From the NCBI GenBank assembly GCA_012719125.1, contig JAAYAY010000024.1, positions 118,440-182,439 on the forward strand: a stretch of DNA of 64,000 nucleotides, written 5' to 3'. The notes under the pieces were generated by a model that saw only the letters and a program-made list of their open reading frames with translations, did not search any database and was not told where the DNA came from. Shown here in pieces: positions 60,264-64,000 of this stretch; the stretch's first letter is position 1; each line of letters opens with the position of its first letter. This DNA comes from Planctomycetaceae bacterium (lineage in GTDB: Bacteria > Planctomycetota > Planctomycetia > Pirellulales > Thermoguttaceae). Both the position numbers and the translations under genes were made by a program.

Positions 60264-62897
60264 ATGTCCCGCCTCTTCTGGACCTTCCTCCGCTGGATCC
60301 TCCACCTGCGATACCGCGTGCGCGTCACCGGCCTCGACCAGTTGGCCGACCTCAAAGGCCCCACCCTGGTCATGCCCAACCACCCGGGCTACATCGACCC
60401 GCCCCTGGTCCTCTCTCACGTGCGGCTCAGTCGCCCCGTGCGTCCGGTGGTCTTCGCGGGCATCTATCGCATCCCGGTGCTCTACCCGATCATGCGGCTG
60501 GTCGACGCCCTCGAAGTCCCCGATCTGGCCGAACACAGCCAGGCCGCCCACGAGCGGACCCTGGCCATGATCGACTCGGTCGTCGAAGGCCTCCAGCGTG
60601 GCGAAAGCTTCCTCATCTATCCCTCCGGCAGACTGCGCCGCCAGCAGGGCGAGGTGATCGGCGCCGCCCGGGCGACCCACGAAATCCTCCAGCGCGTCCC
60701 TCAAGCCAACGTCGTCCTCGTCCGCACCCAGGGGGTCTGGGGCAGCATGTTCAGCTACGCCCGCACCGGCAACGACCCGCTCCTCGGACGCCGGGTAATC
60801 CAGACGATCTTGTGGATGATCGCCAACCTGCTCTTCTTCGCACCTCGGCGAAACGTGCACATCCACCTCGAGGTCGTCCCTCGCGATCGGCTCCCCAGCC
60901 AGGACCGCGACCGGCTCAACCGCTTCCTGGAGCAATGGTACGACAAGGAAGGCGTGGAGCAGCCCACGTTCGTCCCCTACCATCCATTCCTGGGCCCGCG
61001 CGACATCCAGTTCCCCGAACTGCAACGGACCCTCAACGTCGATCTCGATCGAATCCGCGAGAAGACGAAGCAGGCCGTCAATGAAGTGATCGAAGAATTC
61101 CTGGGACGCCCCCTCACCGACCAGGAGAAGCAGCCCGAGGCCACCCTCGACCTGCTCGGCCTCGACAGCCTCGAACGGATGGAACTGGCCCTGGCGATCG
61201 AAGACCGTTTTGGCTTCCGCTCCGATCGTGTGGCTGCCAACCTGGGCGAACTCTGGGCCCTGGCCGAAGGCCAGATGACCGGCTCCGGCCAGGAACTCGT
61301 CGCGCCTCCCTTGTGGACCAAGACCCCGCAACCCGTCGGCCCGGGCGAGGTCCTCGCCGAGACCATGGCCGAGGCCTTCGTCCGTCGCGTCCTGGCCGGT
61401 GCCGACGACGTGGTCACGGCCGACGCCACCAGCGGCACGCTCACCTATCGGCGGATGCTGGTCGGTTGCACCGTCATGGGGCGGCGCTTCGCCGAGCTGC
61501 CCGGCGACGCCGTCGGCGTCATGCTGCCCTCGTCGGTGGCGGCCGACCTGGTGTACTTCGGCTTGCACACGGTCGGCAAGCTGCCGGTCATGCTCAACTG
61601 GACCACCGGACCGGCCAACCTGGCCCACGCCATCCGCACCCTCGACATCAAACGGGTCGTCACCTCGCGTCGATTCATCGACCGCCTGCGGATCGAGATT
61701 CAGGATGCCGAGTTGGTCTTCCTCGAAGACCTGCGCGAGGGAATCAGCAAGTGGGAACAACTCCGCACGCTGGCAGCAACCTATCTGGCGCCCGGTAGCT
61801 TCCTCAAGAGGCTGCCGAAACAGAATCCCGACGACCCGGCAGTCGTACTCTTCACCTCAGGTTCGGAAAGTGCCCCCAAGGCCGTGCCCCTCAGCCATCG
61901 CAATCTGTTGACCAACGTGACCTCGACCGTTACGAGCATGCTGCTTCGGCGCGAAGACGCCATGCTCGGCGCCTTGCCGCCGTTCCACAGTTTCGGCCTG
62001 CTGGCCAACATGATCGCGCCGATCACGTCGGGCTTCCGCGTCGTCCATCATCCCGATCCGACCGACGCCGCCGGCCTGGTCCGCGTGGCTGCCGCCTATC
62101 GGCCCGCCATCACCGCCACCACGCCCACCTTCCTCAGTTACATCTTCGCCACGGCCACGCCCGAGGAACTCGGCTCCTTGACCCTGATCGCCACCGGGGC
62201 CGAAAAGTGCCCCGACGCCCTCTTCGCCAAGGCCAGGCAGATGGTCCCCGGCGCCCTCATCCTGGAAGGCTACGGCATTACGGAATGCTCCCCCATCGTG
62301 GCCGCCAACCGCCGCGACAACATCAAGCCGGGCACTGTCGGCATCCCCGTCAAAGACGTCGACGTCTGCGTTGTTCATCCCGAAACGAACCAGCCCCTGC
62401 CTATCGGCGAGACGGGCATGCTCCTCGTCCGCGGCCCTTCGATCTTCGGCGGCTACCTCAATTACGATGGCCCCGATCCGTTCGTCACCGTCGATTCCCA
62501 TCGCTGGTACAAGACCGGCGATCTGGTGATGCTCGACGAAGAACGGTTCATCCACTTCCGCGGCCGGCTCAAGCGGTTCCTGAAGGCCGGCGGCGAAATG
62601 ATCTCCCTGCCCGCCCTGGAAGAACCGTTCTCCCAACGCTTCCCGCCCACCGAAGACGGCCCGCAAGTCGCCGTCGAAGGCGTCGAAACCCCCACCGGCC
62701 GCCACATCACCCTCTTCACCACGCAAGACCTGGCCCTCCGCGACGCCAACCAACTCCTCACCGAAGCCGGCTTCCGCGGCGTCATGCGCCTGGACGAGGT
62801 GTGCATAGTCGACGCAATACCCGTTCTTGGCACCGGGAAGACGGACTACAAGGCACTACGCAAGATGGTGAATACGGGGTCAACTCTTGACTCTTGA
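60264..62897 (+). CDS. Acyltransferase-ACP-acyl ligase fusion
   Basis: 877 residues. Residues 1-240 are a PlsC-type acyltransferase (NHPGYIDPPL with the HX4D motif at about 39-45; FLIYPSGRLRR). Residues 265-335 look like a carrier domain with LLGLDSLERMELALAIEDRFG (split here as LLGLDSLERM and ELALAIEDRFG); the serine of GLDSLE would carry phosphopantetheine. Residues 365-870 are an AMP-binding ligase (VVLFTSGSESAPKAVPLSHRN, then EGYGITECSPIVAAN and YKTGDLVMLDEE). The order acyltransferase, carrier, ligase suggests that it activates a fatty acid, loads it on its own carrier and passes it to a lysolipid, as Aas does without a carrier. The end of the gene overlaps a short repeat. Confidence 0.88.
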   Translation: MSRLFWTFLRWILHLRYRVRVTGLDQLADLKGPTLVMPNHPGYIDPPLVLSHVRLSRPVRPVVFAGIYRIPVLYPIMRLVDALEVPDLAEHSQAAHERTLAMIDSVVEGLQRGESFLIYPSGRLRRQQGEVIGAARATHEILQRVPQANVVLVRTQGVWGSMFSYARTGNDPLLGRRVIQTILWMIANLLFFAPRRNVHIHLEVVPRDRLPSQDRDRLNRFLEQWYDKEGVEQPTFVPYHPFLGPRDIQFPELQRTLNVDLDRIREKTKQAVNEVIEEFLGRPLTDQEKQPEATLDLLGLDSLERMELALAIEDRFGFRSDRVAANLGELWALAEGQMTGSGQELVAPPLWTKTPQPVGPGEVLAETMAEAFVRRVLAGADDVVTADATSGTLTYRRMLVGCTVMGRRFAELPGDAVGVMLPSSVAADLVYFGLHTVGKLPVMLNWTTGPANLAHAIRTLDIKRVVTSRRFIDRLRIEIQDAELVFLEDLREGISKWEQLRTLAATYLAPGSFLKRLPKQNPDDPAVVLFTSGSESAPKAVPLSHRNLLTNVTSTVTSMLLRREDAMLGALPPFHSFGLLANMIAPITSGFRVVHHPDPTDAAGLVRVAAAYRPAITATTPTFLSYIFATATPEELGSLTLIATGAEKCPDALFAKARQMVPGALILEGYGITECSPIVAANRRDNIKPGTVGIPVKDVDVCVVHPETNQPLPIGETGMLLVRGPSIFGGYLNYDGPDPFVTVDSHRWYKTGDLVMLDEERFIHFRGRLKRFLKAGGEMISLPALEEPFSQRFPPTEDGPQVAVEGVETPTGRHITLFTTQDLALRDANQLLTEAGFRGVMRLDEVCIVDAIPVLGTGKTDYKALRKMVNTGSTLDS
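62883..62896. repeat. ACTCTTG direct repeat before transposase
   Basis: ACTCTTG occurs twice in tandem (62883-62889, 62890-62896), with TCA before and ACA after. It overlaps the last codons and stop of the ligase gene and precedes the RAYT start by about 32 bases. A flank sequence of this type is common upstream of RAYT genes. Confidence 0.5.
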
Positions 62898-62928
62898 CAG
62901 AATCGGCATCTCAGCGTAGAATCCCAGC

Positions 62929-63951
62929 ATGGCAAGACCCGTCCGAGTCGAGTTCGAAAACGCCGTCTACCACGTCACCGCACGGGGAAACGAGCGTAAG
63001 GACATCTATCGCGACCCAGCCGACCGCCAGCGTTTCCTCGAAACCCTCGAAGAAGCCGTCGGCCGGTTCGGCCTCGTCGTCCATGCCTACTGCCTGCTTG
63101 GCAACCACTATCACCTCCTCCTCCAGACGCCCCGCGCCAACCTGAGCGACGCGGCCGGCTGGCTCCAGGCCACCTACAGCATCCGCTTCAATCGCCGGCA
63201 CCAGCGCAGCGGGCATCTCTTCCAGGGCCGCTTCAAGGCCCACCTCGTCGAGGCCGACCTCTACGCCCGGCAGCTCGTCAAGTACATCCACCTCAACCCG
63301 GTCCGCCCGAAAGACAAACGCCGGCCTGTGCCCCTCGAGCGGCGTGCCGAACTCGCCCGCTACCGCTGGAGCAGCCACCGGGCCTACGCCGGACTGAGCC
63401 AGCCCGACGCGCCGGCCTGGTTGTGCACCGAGTGGCTCAGCTATTTCGGCCGCACCCGAAAAGCGGCCCAGGCGGCCTACCGCGACGAGATCGCCCAGAT
63501 GTTCGGCCAGGCGGTTCCTTCCCCTTGGCAGGAACTCCGCGGCGGACTGGTCCTCGGCGGCCAGGCCTTGTGGGACATGGCACGCCGGGCATTGGCTGAG
63601 TCCGAAGGCGATGACGAAATCCGCTGGTCTCGTCGTGCCGGAGCCGAGGCCCTGGCCGAAGCGATCGACAAGCTTGCCGCCGAGCAGACCGATCGTCGGA
63701 TCGCCATCTGGCTGCAGGTCCGCCACGGCGGCCGGCGAATGACCGAAGTCGCCAAACTCTTTGGCTATCGTGACGGCAGCGGCGTCCATCGCGTGGTACA
63801 AAGGCTGGAAGCACGGGCAAAGCAAGATCGACAGCTAGGTGGGCAGCTGCAGGCGTTAACACGCTGCCTGTCCAGAGTCAAGCAGGGTATGCCGCGGCGC
63901 GACAAGGGAGGTGTAATTAACCAGTTAGTTCGTGTTTTGCGCCTTGCGTGA
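62929..63951 (+). CDS. REP-associated tyrosine transposase (RAYT, Y1_Tnp)
   Basis: 340 residues. The N-terminus MARPVRVEFENAVYHVTARG is typical of the family. The HUH metal motif is NHYHLLL (His60, His62), the catalytic tyrosine is probably Tyr119 in VKYIHLNPVRPK, and YRWSSHRAY follows near 144. Residues 230-320 form a helical C-terminal extension with a helix-turn-helix (RMTEVAKLFGYRDGSGVHRV). RAYTs cut and copy REP hairpins headed by GTAG/GGAG. Several such hairpins occur in this window (6045, 28807, 52527). Single-copy, complete and apparently intact. Confidence 0.9.
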   Translation: MARPVRVEFENAVYHVTARGNERKDIYRDPADRQRFLETLEEAVGRFGLVVHAYCLLGNHYHLLLQTPRANLSDAAGWLQATYSIRFNRRHQRSGHLFQGRFKAHLVEADLYARQLVKYIHLNPVRPKDKRRPVPLERRAELARYRWSSHRAYAGLSQPDAPAWLCTEWLSYFGRTRKAAQAAYRDEIAQMFGQAVPSPWQELRGGLVLGGQALWDMARRALAESEGDDEIRWSRRAGAEALAEAIDKLAAEQTDRRIAIWLQVRHGGRRMTEVAKLFGYRDGSGVHRVVQRLEARAKQDRQLGGQLQALTRCLSRVKQGMPRRDKGGVINQLVRVLRLA

Positions 63952-64000
63952 GGTATGGTTGAAAGTCATGCCGGGTATCCAAAGGCCGGTGACTCATTGG

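Overview
The window reads as a GC-rich (about 60-65 %) chromosomal segment of a planctomycete, probably of the Pirellulales type. The evidence is the gene content: Tat-exported Gfo/Idh/MocA and FAD-dependent oxidoreductases, a PmoA-like (DUF6807) protein, an HzsA-related heme/propeller protein, BNR_4 and GH71/99-like exported proteins, a neutral-ceramidase-like protein, and a 110-residue disordered protein that I recognise from planctomycete genomes. The intergenic gaps are full of inverted repeats of several families. No rRNA, tRNA or CRISPR array was seen, and there are no prophage or plasmid replication genes.

Layout. 1-6000: a truncated O-methyltransferase, two tandem exported transglutaminase-like paralogues, a YhhN membrane enzyme and an exported DPP III-like metallopeptidase. 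6000-16400: two Tat-exported oxidoreductases, an NTPase-pentapeptide-repeat protein with a small membrane partner, a GH71/99-like hydrolase, an SH3-domain protein and a CYTH protein. 16400-26900: citrate synthase, small and unknown exported proteins, the PmoA-like protein, the 955-residue HzsA-related protein, an aminotransferase gene fragment and a methyltransferase. 26900-32300: the most interesting locus (below). 32300-44100: ceramidase-like protein, a membrane protein, BNR_4 protein, a large MscK-type mechanosensitive channel, a heme/propeller/TPR protein and a trypsin-like protease. 43880-46730: a ribbon-helix-helix gene with a 58-residue partner, divergent from an overlapping AAA ATPase/TOPRIM-like pair, then a TM2 protein. 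46850-53000: argG, dapF, a DUF374 acyltransferase, a tandem GNAT and unknowns. 53100-64000: an AsmA-like giant, an NCS1 permease, an NlpC/P60-like lipoprotein, an acyltransferase-ACP-acyl ligase fusion and a REP-associated tyrosine transposase (RAYT).

The strongest candidate for an undescribed system is at 26917-32022 on the minus strand. Three translationally coupled genes encode a membrane zinc-ribbon protein, a radical SAM/SPASM enzyme with an N-terminal PqqD-like segment, and a second copy that lacks the radical SAM CxxxCxxC motif but keeps the C-terminal cluster cysteines. Next on the same strand is a DUF2207/TIGR04222-like membrane protein that ends in eight glycines and an alternating Cys-Ala tail. 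I infer that the enzymes modify this tail; the sequence shows the architecture but not the chemistry.

A second candidate is the AAA ATPase/TOPRIM-like pair, which resembles known two-gene defence modules and is divergent from an RHH gene with a near-perfect 27-bp palindrome upstream. A third theme is repeat ecology. Several inverted repeats consist of GTAG followed by an imperfect hairpin, the architecture expected of RAYT substrates. They occur with a RAYT gene in the same window and lie at or inside gene ends, supplying a stop codon in one case and a start codon in another.
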